Assembly: GCA_013791955.1 (NCBI GenBank)
Contig: VMSW01000007.1
Coordinates: 1,488,001-1,552,000, forward strand
Direction of reading: 5' to 3'
DNA from: Propionicimonas sp.
Lineage (GTDB): Bacteria; Actinomycetota; Actinomycetes; Propionibacteriales; Propionibacteriaceae
Length of the DNA stretch: 64,000 nt
In this document: positions 33,336 through 41,851 of the stretch, in pieces
How positions within the stretch are numbered: the stretch's first letter is position 1
Layout of the letters: each line of letters starts with the position of its first letter
The notes under the pieces: generated by a model
What the model was told of the DNA's origin: nothing
Seen by the model: the letters and a program-made list of their open reading frames with translations, nothing else
Databases searched by the model: none
Program-made: the position numbers and the translations under genes

Positions 33336-33781
33336 GCGGACGCCTCGCGCCACGCGCCAACCGCGGTGACCGCGGTGAGTGCCAGGGCAAGCGCGCCCAC
33401 GACCCATATGTTGTCGCCGATTGCTCCGGGCGCGGTGACAAAGACTCCCAGCATCCAGGTGGCGGCCCACAACCCGATCGAGACCAGCCAGCGGCGCGAG
33501 AAGCCCCGCTTCACCGAATTGCCGAAGCGGTAGTGAATGACGAAGCCGATGGCCATCCACACGAAGAACAGCGACATCGGCAACCCCAGCAGGTCAGCGC
33601 CAGCCAGCCACGTCCCGACCAGCGCCGTCGAGGAGCCGGCGCCGATGACCATCAGTAGCGCGATCGCCGTCCAGGAGGCGCCGGCGCGCGCTGTCGCTTC
33701 GGTCTGGTCGGCCTGAGCGAGCAGTTCGCGGGCGCGGACGGCGTCCAGGTCGAGGGGGTCGTGGTCTTGGAGTGGGTCCAT
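33332..33781 (-). CDS. Four-helix membrane protein co-encoded with a winged-helix regulator
   Basis: A 149-residue protein with a soluble acidic N-terminus (MDPLQDHDPLDLDAVRARELL) and four hydrophobic helices (about residues 36-60, 66-85, 99-115, 122-142). The gene is coupled to the downstream regulator by a GTGA overlap. Similar membrane-protein/HTH_34 pairs are frequent in actinobacteria but have no known function. An inverted repeat 36 bases upstream is a likely operator. Confidence 0.8.
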   Translation of the reverse strand: MDPLQDHDPLDLDAVRARELLAQADQTEATARAGASWTAIALLMVIGAGSSTALVGTWLAGADLLGLPMSLFFVWMAIGFVIHYRFGNSVKRGFSRRWLVSIGLWAATWMLGVFVTAPGAIGDNIWVVGALALALTAVTAVGAWREASA

Positions 33782-33816
33782 GGTGAACGCCTTTCGTTGC
33801 CACCCACGTTAGCAAC

Positions 33817-33837
33817 TACTTTCTGTTTTGGAAAGTA
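33817..33837. promoter_or_regulatory. Inverted repeat, likely operator of the winged-helix operon
   Basis: TACTTTC and GAAAGTA flank a 7-base centre (TGTTTTG). The site is AT-rich in a GC-rich genome and lies between the membrane-protein start (33781) and the stop of the upstream TetR gene. The position suits autoregulation by the winged-helix protein; overlap with promoter elements is likely. Confidence 0.55.
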
Positions 33838-33854
33838 ATTGCACCACCTGGCGA

Positions 33855-34580
33855 TCAGCGAGTTGGCTGGCGAGTGCGCAGCCGGTCAACGCCATCCAGG
33901 AGCAGGTCGAGCGCGAACTCGAACTCGGCCTGATCATCGCAACCGGGTGCGCGACCTGAGGCGGGGTCGGAGTGCATGGCGGCCTTGGCGATCTCGGCGA
34001 GATTTGGGTAATGGGCGGGCAGCGCCGCCTTTTGGGCCCGGAGGGTCTCGGTGTCTTTTGGCGGTGTGGCCGCGAACAGTTCCTGGCTGAAGCCCCACAT
34101 TCGGTTGCCGAGGGCATGCATCATCTGATGGGTCAGGTCGACCGATAGCCCGCCGGCCAGAAAGAGCCCGGTGAGGGCGTCGAGGTAGCTGAGCATGGCT
34201 GGCGTCATGGCGCTGCGGGATTCCAGCACCGCGCGCGACCAGGAATGCCGAAGCAGGCAGGCCCTCGCGGCGAGAATACGAAGCCGGACGTCATGCTTCC
34301 ACTCCCCCGTCGCGGCGGCTTGATCGATCTCGCTGACGACGATCTCGACCATGCCGTCGAGCAGATCCTCTTTGTTGGCCACATGCTTGTACAGCGCCAT
34401 GGGCACGACTTCGAGCTCGTTGGCCAGGCCGCGCATGCTCAATGACTCGATGCCGTTTGCGTCGGCATAGGCGATGGCGGCCCGCAGCACCCGGTCACGG
34501 CTCAGGGTCGTTCGACGCGTCCCGGCGTTCTGGTCGCTCAAGGTTTCCAAGCCCGTATCCACCCTCTTCAGCCGTCCCAA
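33855..34580 (-). CDS. TetR-family regulator of the divergent DUF4386 operon
   Basis: A 241-residue regulator. The helix-turn-helix is in SLSMRGLANELEVVPMALYKHVANKEDLLD (about residues 46-75). The long C-terminal domain resembles TetR_C_1 members such as TetR itself. Its start is only 8-9 bases from the first of two palindromic operators (34589-34607 and 34622-34638), which also cover the promoter of the divergent membrane-protein gene. Autoregulation together with repression of that operon is therefore very likely. The ligand is unknown. Confidence 0.9.
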   Translation of the reverse strand: MGRLKRVDTGLETLSDQNAGTRRTTLSRDRVLRAAIAYADANGIESLSMRGLANELEVVPMALYKHVANKEDLLDGMVEIVVSEIDQAAATGEWKHDVRLRILAARACLLRHSWSRAVLESRSAMTPAMLSYLDALTGLFLAGGLSVDLTHQMMHALGNRMWGFSQELFAATPPKDTETLRAQKAALPAHYPNLAEIAKAAMHSDPASGRAPGCDDQAEFEFALDLLLDGVDRLRTRQPTR

Positions 34581-34583
34581 CTA

Positions 34584-34638
34584 TTGACAGGTGTACAGAG
34601 TACACCTACCGTTGAAGAAGGGGTGTACGCCGTACACC
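34584..34638 (+). promoter_or_regulatory. Promoter with two TetR-type operators
   Basis: TTGACA (34584-34589) and TACCGT (34607-34612), spaced 17 bases, form a good plus-strand promoter. A perfect palindrome AGGTGTAC-AGA-GTACACCT (34589-34607) fills the spacer, and a second, GGTGTAC-GCC-GTACACC (34622-34638), lies just downstream. Centres are 32 bases apart, three helical turns, so two TetR dimers could bind the same face. Confidence 0.85.
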
Positions 34639-34673
34639 TAGGCACCCAACTTCACCGGACTGGAGAACCAGCA

Positions 34674-35411
34674 ATGTCGCTCGTCAACCCATTCAACGTA
34701 GCGCCGAAGACGTTCGCAAGGAGCACCGGCGCGCTCTACTTGGCCTTCATCGTGACCGCTGTCGTGGCCGACGTGCTAGGTCATATCGGCCTGGGCACTG
34801 CCCAGCAAATGGCGGACTCGATCGCCACCGATCCAGGAGCATTCCGCCTGGGTCTGGTCTTCGCGTATTTCTCCGCACTCCTGTTCCTGCTGACCGCTTG
34901 GGGCCTCTACGTCCTGCTACGGCCGGTCAATCACGACCTCGCCCTGCTCTTCCTGCTGCTCAACGCGGTGGGGGTCGCCATTCAGTGCGCGAGCCAGCTC
35001 GGTCTGGTCGGAGCGCTACTCACCAGCGACGCGGCGGCCGGGTCGATCGACGTCGCGTCCGCACAGATGCAGCTTCTGGCCCTTGAGGTGTATCGAACCG
35101 GCTTTGTCACCACTCAGTTGTTCTTCGGCGCCTGGCTGTTCCCGCTTGGCTACCTGGTGCTGAAGTCCCGGTTCCTGCCTTGGCTGTTGGGCGCCCTGCT
35201 GATTCTGGACGGGGTCGCCGAGCTGGTCTGGTTCCTCCAGGCCCTGCTGCTGCCGGCCTATCCGGCCATCAAGGTGCCCGGCACCGCGGTGAGCTTGGTC
35301 GCTGAAGTCGGCCTGACGCTGTGGCTGCTGATCATGGGCGTCAAGGTCGAGAAGCCGTCCGCAGATGCCCCGCGCGAGTCGGTGGCGGCAGCATCAGGCG
35401 GGGGGCGCTGA
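34674..35411 (+). CDS. DUF4386 family membrane protein
   Basis: A 245-residue protein with six predicted helices, starting MSLVNPFNVAPKTFARSTGALYLAFIVTAVVAD. The pattern ARxTGxLYLxxI at the start and FFGAWLFPLGYLVLKSRFLPWLLGALLILDGVAEL towards the end is typical of DUF4386. The ATG at 34674 lies after GGAGAACC; the frame is open upstream into the operator region. It is the first gene of a two-gene operon under the TetR-controlled promoter. The biochemical role of DUF4386 is unknown. Confidence 0.88.
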   Translation: MSLVNPFNVAPKTFARSTGALYLAFIVTAVVADVLGHIGLGTAQQMADSIATDPGAFRLGLVFAYFSALLFLLTAWGLYVLLRPVNHDLALLFLLLNAVGVAIQCASQLGLVGALLTSDAAAGSIDVASAQMQLLALEVYRTGFVTTQLFFGAWLFPLGYLVLKSRFLPWLLGALLILDGVAELVWFLQALLLPAYPAIKVPGTAVSLVAEVGLTLWLLIMGVKVEKPSADAPRESVAAASGGGR

Positions 35412-35412
35412 G

Positions 35413-35901
35413 ATGAAGCAGACCCCAACCGCAGTACGCGCGCCGTCCCAGCAGTTCGGCAGCTCGCGGTCGGTAAGTTGGCGCAGGACGATCGTCTTGG
35501 CTGGCGCTGGCGGGCTGGCGTTCTGGATGGTCAACTTCGCGATCTCGCTGACCCCGATCGCCGCGGAATACCGGGCAGGCCTTGCCATCGCCTACTTCCC
35601 GATGCTGCTCCAAGCCCTCGCGGGCGGGCTGGTGATCGGATTGTGTGTGGCCTATCCGCTGCAGCGATTCTTCGATCTGATTCCGCCGAAGAGCACCATG
35701 CTCAAGGCCGTGGTGCTCAGCGGAGCTGCCCTCCTCGCAGTCACCGTGCTGATCGAAGTGCCAGCCAAGTTCATCGCAATACCGGATTCTGGCGTTCGCT
35801 ACTTCCTCATTGGACTGCTGTTCAACGCCCTACGTTTCCTCGCCCTCGGCGTGGTGATCGGCATCGTCCATGGGCGACAGAGGGCGGGTGCGGAGGGTTG
35901 A
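35413..35901 (+). CDS. Four-helix membrane protein in the DUF4386 operon
   Basis: A 162-residue protein with four predicted helices (about residues 27-48, 57-79, 95-113, 130-152). The ATG at 35413 is 1 base after the DUF4386 stop (TGAGATG), so the genes are coupled and share the TetR-controlled promoter. I do not recognise a named family. A function related to the DUF4386 partner is inferred from the operon. Confidence 0.8.
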   Translation: MKQTPTAVRAPSQQFGSSRSVSWRRTIVLAGAGGLAFWMVNFAISLTPIAAEYRAGLAIAYFPMLLQALAGGLVIGLCVAYPLQRFFDLIPPKSTMLKAVVLSGAALLAVTVLIEVPAKFIAIPDSGVRYFLIGLLFNALRFLALGVVIGIVHGRQRAGAEG

Positions 35902-35992
35902 CCCGCTGGCTGACACCACCACAGCCAGCGTTTGCTCCCATAGGCGGGACGGACCATTACGCACGCCTCAACCACTTGCGACCATTCGTTTC

Positions 35993-36517
35993 GTGACTCT
36001 TCTCGACGAGGTTGTTCAGACCGACTACGGACAGTTCGACCTGGTGTGGGCCGCAGCTCCGGGCGGGTTCGACGGCAACTTCGACCGCTTCTTCGCTGGC
36101 CAGGTCAATGGGCTCGTTGGGGCGGCCGACCCCGGCGGGCTTTACCTGCACTTCGCCCGCCGTTCGGGCGGCTCTCGGGTGCGGATTGAGCTGCTCAGTC
36201 AGGAGCCCCAGCTTCACGACGAAGACCCATGGGAAGACCTCGTCGAGGTGTCGGTGACCGTGCCTGAAGGAAGCGCTCCCAACTGGTTCTCGTGGGGCGA
36301 TGAGGACTCCGGCGAGCTCGCCCTCCCGTCCGGCACCTACCGGGTCCGCGTCAGCGCAGAAGGACGCGACCTCGGCGCCGACAATGAGTTCGCAGATGAG
36401 GTAGTCGACACCTACCTACTCGAGTTCTGGCCTGCGCCCTACCGTCCCGACGAGATCCTGAAGGTGGGCAGCGTGGACGCCCAGTACTGGCATCAGGAGG
36501 TCGGCAGTCGTCGCTGA
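35993..36517 (+). CDS. Hypothetical protein, 174 residues
   Basis: A soluble acidic protein starting with GTG (MTLLDEVVQTDYGQFDLVW). Recognisable features are a beta-rich stretch (GGLYLHFARRSGGSRVRIELLSQEP), an SGTYRVRVSAEGRD segment and a C-terminal YLLEFWPAPYRPDEILKVGS. Proteins of this general look occur as immunity-like singletons, but no family is assigned. The longer frame to 35870 is less likely because it overlaps the previous gene. No ribosome site is evident at the GTG. Confidence 0.6.
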   Translation: MTLLDEVVQTDYGQFDLVWAAAPGGFDGNFDRFFAGQVNGLVGAADPGGLYLHFARRSGGSRVRIELLSQEPQLHDEDPWEDLVEVSVTVPEGSAPNWFSWGDEDSGELALPSGTYRVRVSAEGRDLGADNEFADEVVDTYLLEFWPAPYRPDEILKVGSVDAQYWHQEVGSRR

Positions 36518-36552
36518 CTTGCCTGAAGTCCTGGTCAGTGCAGGAATAACGC

Positions 36553-36801
36553 TCAGCGGCCGCCGTCGAGCTTCGCCATCTCCTCGGCGATCCAGCGGGC
36601 GGTCTCGCGGGTGCAGGCGCCGGGTTCGCTGAAGGCGACGGCGAAGACGCCGGTGATCTCGGTGAGGGTGACGACGCCTTGGAGCCCAAGGATGGCGTCC
36701 GCTTCAGCGGCGTACTCATCGGCCGGGCCGCCTTTGGCGATCAGTCCCACGGGGTCGGCTTTCGCCAGGATCTTGATTAGCTCGTCGCGGGTGATAGCCA
36801 T
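36553..36801 (-). CDS. DUF1871-like small protein
   Basis: An 82-residue acidic protein. DELIKILAKADPVGLIAKGGPADEYAAEADAIL resembles the DUF1871 signature (DPxGLIxxGxPxDEYxxE). It has no membrane segment. It stands alone and is convergent with the upstream hypothetical gene. Function is unknown; the family match is tentative. Confidence 0.65.
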   Translation of the reverse strand: MAITRDELIKILAKADPVGLIAKGGPADEYAAEADAILGLQGVVTLTEITGVFAVAFSEPGACTRETARWIAEEMAKLDGGR

Positions 36802-36886
36802 GGGGCGAGCCTACTGGCGTTCGGCCAGCGACGATCACCGGCACCTCCGTCCGCGCCCAGCCTTCGCGGAGTTGGTCCCGTCCGGC

Positions 36887-37522
36887 CTACCCGTGGAGCG
36901 GTTCGCGTTGGGACGGTGCCGCGAAGGGGTCCCAGTCTGGGTCGGTGTGCAACTCAAGCTCGATCTCATCAGCGGCCTGCTGCGCCCGCTCCGCACCGAT
37001 GAGGTGCCCCAACAGTGCGGCGGTCATGTCCATGCCAGCCGCGACTCCTGAGGACGTCCAGCGGTCGCGATCATGCACCCACCGGGCGGCAGCCATCCAT
37101 TCGACGCTGCCTCCGTGGGTGGCGGCCCATTCGAAGGCCCGCTTGTTCGAGGTGGCGCGATAGCCGTCCAGCAGCCCGGCCGCAGCCAACAATGCCGAAC
37201 CGGTGCACACCGAGGTGACGATTTCGGCGCCGGAGGCCCAGCGATGCAGCCAGCCCAGAAAGTCCTGATCGGTGACCAAGGCGCGGGTGCCGAGCCCACC
37301 GGGCACCATCACGATCTGCGGAACCTCAGCATCGGCATAGCTGCTGGTCGCGATCACCTCGGCGCCCTGGAAGCTGCGAACAGCCCCAGCTTTGGGGCCA
37401 AGCAGGGTCACCGAGAACTCACGGGAGAACCGGCCGAGAAGCTCTAGCGGGCCGAAAACGTCGAGCAACTCGAAGCCGTCGAACAGGACCACCGCGACCG
37501 TACGAACTTCGCCATCAACCAT
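36887..37522 (-). CDS. DJ-1/PfpI family protein (GATase1-like)
   Basis: A 211-residue protein of the DJ-1/PfpI superfamily. The fold starts VAVVLFDGFELLDVFGPLELLG, the nucleophile-elbow region is EIVTSVCTGSALLAAAGLLDGYRATSN with the reactive Cys at about residue 106, and the end has RWTSSGVAAGMDMTAALLGHLIG. It resembles isonitrile hydratase-type members and the N-terminal domain of GlxA regulators, but there is no AraC HTH after residue 211. The in vivo substrate is not evident. Confidence 0.9.
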   Translation of the reverse strand: MVDGEVRTVAVVLFDGFELLDVFGPLELLGRFSREFSVTLLGPKAGAVRSFQGAEVIATSSYADAEVPQIVMVPGGLGTRALVTDQDFLGWLHRWASGAEIVTSVCTGSALLAAAGLLDGYRATSNKRAFEWAATHGGSVEWMAAARWVHDRDRWTSSGVAAGMDMTAALLGHLIGAERAQQAADEIELELHTDPDWDPFAAPSQREPLHG

Positions 37523-37575
37523 TTGAGGAGTCTGCCAGATCGGCGGGTAGCGCCCTGGCCGCCGGCGCCAAACTG

Positions 37576-37884
37576 TCAGGTCGGCAACTCAGTTGGCCGC
37601 GGCCCACGCACCCTTCGCGCGTATATCGGATGCGACGAGCCGATCGCCGCGTAGCTCTCTCGGGCAGAAACCAGGGAGTAGCCGTTGGCACCATCGACCA
37701 ACTCGGGGTCGGCGGACTGATAGGGGTCGTCTTCCCAAAAACACACCGGGCACAGCTCGTAGTCACCGAGTTCAATGAGCGTTAGGCACTCGCAGCACGG
37801 GCACGGGAAAACGCCCGCGGCGTCGGCACCGGAGGTCACTCGATCAATCCAGGTGCGAAATCGCTGACGCCAATCGGGGCTCAC
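37576..37884 (-). CDS. CPCC-type cysteine-rich protein
   Basis: A 102-residue protein with a zinc-binding CPCC motif (FPCPCCECLTL, about residues 27-37) and a second pair in YELCPVCFWEDDPYQ. This matches the PF14206 CPCC family, whose members are often near polymorphic toxin or immunity genes. GTG at 37884 is the start, with AGGGTT upstream. Isolated single gene. The function of the family is unknown. Confidence 0.85.
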   Translation of the reverse strand: MSPDWRQRFRTWIDRVTSGADAAGVFPCPCCECLTLIELGDYELCPVCFWEDDPYQSADPELVDGANGYSLVSARESYAAIGSSHPIYARRVRGPRPTELPT

Positions 37885-38050
37885 GGCTGAACCCTAGCGA
37901 CTCGCGCCCACCACGGGCTCCTTGCGCTACGGCTGCGATTCGGAGTCAGAAGTGAATGGGCTGGACGATGACCAACCAGGCCAATGCCACGCAGTTGACC
38001 ACCACCGCTTCACCACCACATGGCACCAGGATTCCACCACGTCGCCGTCC

Positions 38051-38851
38051 TCAGAGCCGAGTGATCAGTGCCATCCCCAGGTCGAACAATTCCGTTGGGC
38101 TGTTCGTGCAACCTTGACCACCATGCTCGCGCGTTTCCTTCTTGTGTGCCGGCGAATTGGATGTGGCGTAGAAGACGAGCGGAGTTTTGTCTCTGCGCTG
38201 GCGCATTGCATCCAGGAGAACGTAACCTTCGCGGTCGCCTTCCACGCGCCCCATGTCCGAGATGACCAGATCGAAATCCTGCTGGCCAAGAAGCTCGAGA
38301 GCCTGCGTCGTGTTGAGCGCGAGCTTGATTTCGGCGCCCGCCGCCATGAAGGCCTGCCGCTCCCACACATTGTTCTCGGGGCGGTCATCGACCCAGAGGA
38401 TCTGAGACTCGCCCCCTTCGCGCACGCGCCTCACTACGGTCTCAACTACTTTCGACACCTGTTGCTCATCCTCGGGTCCCACGGCGTCAAGCCGATCTCG
38501 GCGCGCCTGTGCCGCCGACAGGAAGGCTACGGATTTGAGCTGGCCCTGAGTAGCGGCGAGAAAGGCGTCATCGTTCCGGAAGTCGGTAGGCGCATACAAA
38601 CGATTCGGGTGCTTTGCGATCAGCCAGGCAAAGACGCCAAGCACAAGCACCGGATAGACCACTAGGAACCACACAAGGGGCGCCCGAAGCTGGGTATCTA
38701 GCGCCGTCCCAAAAGTCACCACCGAAGCAAGCGCATACACCAGCACTAGCGCCAGTGCCACGATCCCCAACGGGTTCCGTGCCAATGAAGGGGCCACACC
38801 GAAGAAGGAAGGGTCGGGAGCATTGGTCCTTGGTGCGTCGCCTATTTCCAT
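38051..38851 (-). CDS. Membrane-anchored response-regulator receiver protein (two-TM plus receiver)
   Basis: A 266-residue protein. Residues about 30-50 and 60-82 are two membrane helices, followed by a signature stretch IAKHPNRLYAPTDFRNDDAFL that I associate with a recurrent N-terminal two-TM module. The C-terminal 125 residues form a CheY-like receiver: acidic pair in ILWVDDRPENN, phospho-Asp in VISDMGRVEG, Ser/Thr in YATSNSP. No output domain follows. Such fusions of a two-TM module to receiver, TIR or nuclease-like domains occur in stress or defence contexts. The ATG at 38851 is preferred; the frame extends to 38944. No kinase gene is adjacent. Confidence 0.75.
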   Translation of the reverse strand: MEIGDAPRTNAPDPSFFGVAPSLARNPLGIVALALVLVYALASVVTFGTALDTQLRAPLVWFLVVYPVLVLGVFAWLIAKHPNRLYAPTDFRNDDAFLAATQGQLKSVAFLSAAQARRDRLDAVGPEDEQQVSKVVETVVRRVREGGESQILWVDDRPENNVWERQAFMAAGAEIKLALNTTQALELLGQQDFDLVISDMGRVEGDREGYVLLDAMRQRRDKTPLVFYATSNSPAHKKETREHGGQGCTNSPTELFDLGMALITRL

Positions 38852-39440
38852 GTGGACATATTGACAGACAAAGACACCGAAAAGCCGAATCGCGAGGCGT
38901 GGAAGGTCTCCAAAGCGGAACTCCACACGGCCGCAGCCCTCCACGGCGGATGGCAGCCCGAGGCTTGCTTCCGTATCCGACTTGCCCGGGGGCGGGGCTC
39001 CTGTGGCCGGCGCGCATGTCGGTCAACTACTGAGGTTGGCCCGTTCACTGGCCTGCTGCCCGTGCCGGAGCGCCTCCAGGTGGTCCAGATGCTCCGCCCA
39101 TAATTGCTGCGAGATTTCGCCAGCGGCCGTATTCTCGAAATGCCCACCCCAGGGTCGGGCCGGGCAGTGCGGCGAGCGGGCACGCCCCGACTGCACGGTG
39201 AGATCTGTCCGCGAGGACGGCATCGGCACCTGCCCTCGCCGCCACGGCGACTGTGCGCACACCAATCCAGGCCCCACCCCGGGGCGCGACTTTGACCGCC
39301 AACCCGCCAGCGGACGCTGAGGCGGAAGACCCGTCACCGCGAATCCCGAGACGCTGACGACACGGCGTCTACACGAAAAATCGAACGCAGGTCTCACAGG
39401 CCGCCGAGCTTTCTACGCACCAACGAACGGGGAGTTCAGG
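38852..39440. other. Stretch without a convincing gene
   Basis: Several overlapping open frames of 70-150 codons occur on both strands, as expected at this GC content, but none has a ribosome site, recognisable domain or family-like composition. It should contain the promoters of the two divergent membrane-protein genes. I see no repeat or RNA structure here. Confidence 0.5.
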
Positions 39441-40835
39441 ATGCGAACAGAAATCAAGCACCACGTACTACAGATCAGCGCCGCGCTTCCGCTTGGATTG
39501 CTCCTAACCGGAATTGCTGCAGGTCCGGCTCTCGGCGTGGACGGCGTCATCGTTGAAGAGACGACAGTGACGGCCACCCAAGACGGCGGCACCATCACCG
39601 CCGAGGTGAGGTTGACGAATCTAGGGCCGCAGCGGATGACGCTTCCGGCCAGCCAGGAGGTCAAAGAGGGGTGCTCGGCGAGCGTAAGAAACAGGGATCT
39701 CGAACTGCTCCAGACCACGACCGCGTCAATCCAGTTCGACGGATCCTGCTTCTCTGAAGAGTCCCCAATCCTCCAGGTGGACCTGGATGGCGACCAGCGC
39801 CCCATTCCGGCGATAACGGTGCGGTCGCCGACCGGGCCTTCAGATTGGGCGCCCGCGGAAACTGGCATGTGGTGGGGCATCGCCCTCGCCGTGGTGGTCC
39901 TATCCGTCGGAATCCTGGCCAAGTGGCAGGCCGACCACACAATGAGGAAATCCGAAGACGCGCGTAAAAGCGCGTATGCGGACGTCCAAACAGTGGTCAA
40001 TGCCCGCATGGTGGCGGCCGGCGGCGACGCGCTTCAATGGAGGCCCCAGCTTCCCGTTTTGAAGTACCCCTGGTTTAGTGGTTCGGTTGGCAACCTCGAG
40101 GCCGGCTGGTCCCTGGGGGCCTCCTTTGTCTCAAACCTCACGCTGGGTAGCACCGCGGTCGTCGCCTTGGTGACGAGTGTTGACGCCGCGACCGCCATCC
40201 TCGGAGGGGAGCCGAAGGCAGCCTTCCGCGTAATGGCTGTCATCGGGCTCGTCAGCGCGGTGCTGATTGCGATCGCGAACCTGATCGTGAAGGTGCTCGG
40301 GTCAAAGGCTTCCGAAGTCACTCCGATTGGCCTGATCGTTGCCACGGCGATAGTTGTTGGTGCTGCAACCCTGCAGACGGTCACCGTCGGTGCTTCGGCG
40401 GCACGGCTAGTCGCCCCGCCAGCTGAGATAGTGGCCAGCCCGCTCACTCCGGCCGAGTGGTTCGCGTGGGCCGCCACGGCCCTCTTCGCAGTGGCATTAG
40501 GTCTCTACGGGTTGACGGCGGTCTGGAGGTGGATAGTCGGAGGTGCGCCCACCAACGTGCCTCCAATTCCCGCCGACGCACTTGCCGCTTGGAGCGGCAG
40601 GGCGAAGTGGCAGCAGGAGATTGTCAAACAGGACTTGCAGAAGGCCTTCAAGCCGTGGCTTGAGACCGATAAGCGGCGCGAACCTCGCGAAGCCGAGGAG
40701 GAGCGCGAAGCTAGCGAGACCCACGAGTCCGCCGAGCGCAAATCCCAAGCGGCCGAGGATGAGCGTCAAACTCGCACGGCCGCCCAGAGGCTCCGCCTTG
40801 CTGGTGGAGAGGAACTCCAGAGCGCCCTTCTTTAG
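39441..40835 (+). CDS. Uncharacterised multi-pass membrane protein with charged C-terminal helix
   Basis: A 464-residue protein with a signal peptide (about residues 1-32), an extracytoplasmic beta-rich domain (about 33-140, TATQDGGTITAEVRLTNLG, two Cys), then a membrane helix (about 143-160), a cytoplasmic linker, and four or five more helices (about 208-360). The last 80 residues (DLQKAFKPWLETDKRREPREAEEEREASETH...) are a highly charged coiled-coil-like helix. GGGGAG precedes the ATG. No family is recognised. It is divergent from the membrane-anchored receiver gene. Confidence 0.7.
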   Translation: MRTEIKHHVLQISAALPLGLLLTGIAAGPALGVDGVIVEETTVTATQDGGTITAEVRLTNLGPQRMTLPASQEVKEGCSASVRNRDLELLQTTTASIQFDGSCFSEESPILQVDLDGDQRPIPAITVRSPTGPSDWAPAETGMWWGIALAVVVLSVGILAKWQADHTMRKSEDARKSAYADVQTVVNARMVAAGGDALQWRPQLPVLKYPWFSGSVGNLEAGWSLGASFVSNLTLGSTAVVALVTSVDAATAILGGEPKAAFRVMAVIGLVSAVLIAIANLIVKVLGSKASEVTPIGLIVATAIVVGAATLQTVTVGASAARLVAPPAEIVASPLTPAEWFAWAATALFAVALGLYGLTAVWRWIVGGAPTNVPPIPADALAAWSGRAKWQQEIVKQDLQKAFKPWLETDKRREPREAEEEREASETHESAERKSQAAEDERQTRTAAQRLRLAGGEELQSALL

Positions 40836-40978
40836 TTCACATCCGAGGGGCGCCTCTGCGATTCGACCGACCCCTGAAACGCCATCCGGACGGCCTGCGA
40901 GCTGGTGGGCCAGATCTTCGCGCGGTTACCCGGTGTCCTCCCCTGTCCAGACATCGCGGGACCGGGACCCGTCTCTGA

Positions 40979-41800
40979 TCACGTGCTCGAGGTGGCCCCG
41001 AGTTGGTACCGCTGGATGCTGGTGGCCTGGCTCAAGGGCGGAAAGCGTACAAGCCAGGAGGGGAATCCCATCCGGGGCTCGGGATCGTCGAAGTAGGAGA
41101 AAGACTCGACGAGCCGGATTCCTGGGCTCCAGGTCTCGACGTCCTTCGGGTCGCGCACCGCCCAACGAATGCGGGCCGCAGAGCGCATGAAGAGCAGGTG
41201 GAGGTTGTCAATCCGCTGGGCGAGCGGCGTGCAGACATCACAGACCAGTTCGGCGCCGGGGAACCGGTTCTGGAGGGCCAGGATCAAGTCCTTCACCTGA
41301 GCCTCATCGAAGTACAGGAGCATTGCTTCGGCCACGAACAGCACCTGGTCAGATTCGTCGTGATCGAGCTCAGCCATCCAGCTGGTGTCGAAAGCGGAGT
41401 AGGCCAGGTAGCGATCTCGGTCGGATTCGGGCAGCAATCGCCGTCGCAGATCGACGACCTGCGGCAGGTCCAGGTCGAACCAACGGACCTGGCCGTTGTC
41501 GACCCGCTGGAAGCGGGCGTCCAGACCACAGCCGAGATGAACCACCGTGCCTGCGGGGTGGCGCCGCAGGAAGTCGAGGACGAAGCGGTCGAACTCGCGT
41601 AGTCGGACCACACACTGGACCAGGTCGCCGCGTCCCAAGCGGACCCGTCGCCAGTCGTAGTCGATCCGATCCACCATCGTCGAGGCCACTGGATCGGGCA
41701 CGAGTGGCTCAGGCTCACGCTGCTCAATAGCCCTCGCCCACAACGGAATCAGCAGGGTCTGAGATACCGGATCTGTCATATCGATAGTGAGCTTGGCCAT
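40979..41800 (-). CDS. Class I SAM-dependent O-methyltransferase (PPM1/LCMT-like)
   Basis: A 273-residue methyltransferase of the leucine carboxyl methyltransferase/TcmP family. Motifs include TLLIPLWARA and DPVASTMVDRIDYD near the N-terminus, the SAM-binding GTVVHLGCGLDARFQRVD (about 85-102), WFDLDLPQVVDLRRRL and VLFVAEAMLLYFDEAQV. The ATG at 41800 has GGAGGGG upstream, which decides against the ATG at 41821. Substrates in bacteria are diverse and often unknown, including polyketides and cell-wall lipids. It appears to be a single gene. Confidence 0.9.
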   Translation of the reverse strand: MAKLTIDMTDPVSQTLLIPLWARAIEQREPEPLVPDPVASTMVDRIDYDWRRVRLGRGDLVQCVVRLREFDRFVLDFLRRHPAGTVVHLGCGLDARFQRVDNGQVRWFDLDLPQVVDLRRRLLPESDRDRYLAYSAFDTSWMAELDHDESDQVLFVAEAMLLYFDEAQVKDLILALQNRFPGAELVCDVCTPLAQRIDNLHLLFMRSAARIRWAVRDPKDVETWSPGIRLVESFSYFDDPEPRMGFPSWLVRFPPLSQATSIQRYQLGATSST

Positions 41801-41851
41801 GCCCCCTCCAATGTCGGACAACTACATCATCTCCCGATAGCAGGATGCCCC

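Noticed and set aside
37922-38665. 247-codon plus-strand frame
   Set aside because: It is entirely antisense to the membrane-anchored receiver gene, which has a clear domain; the plus-strand product has no recognisable features.
41003-41602. 199-codon plus-strand frame
   Set aside because: Antisense shadow of the methyltransferase gene; the methyltransferase motifs are unambiguous on the minus strand.
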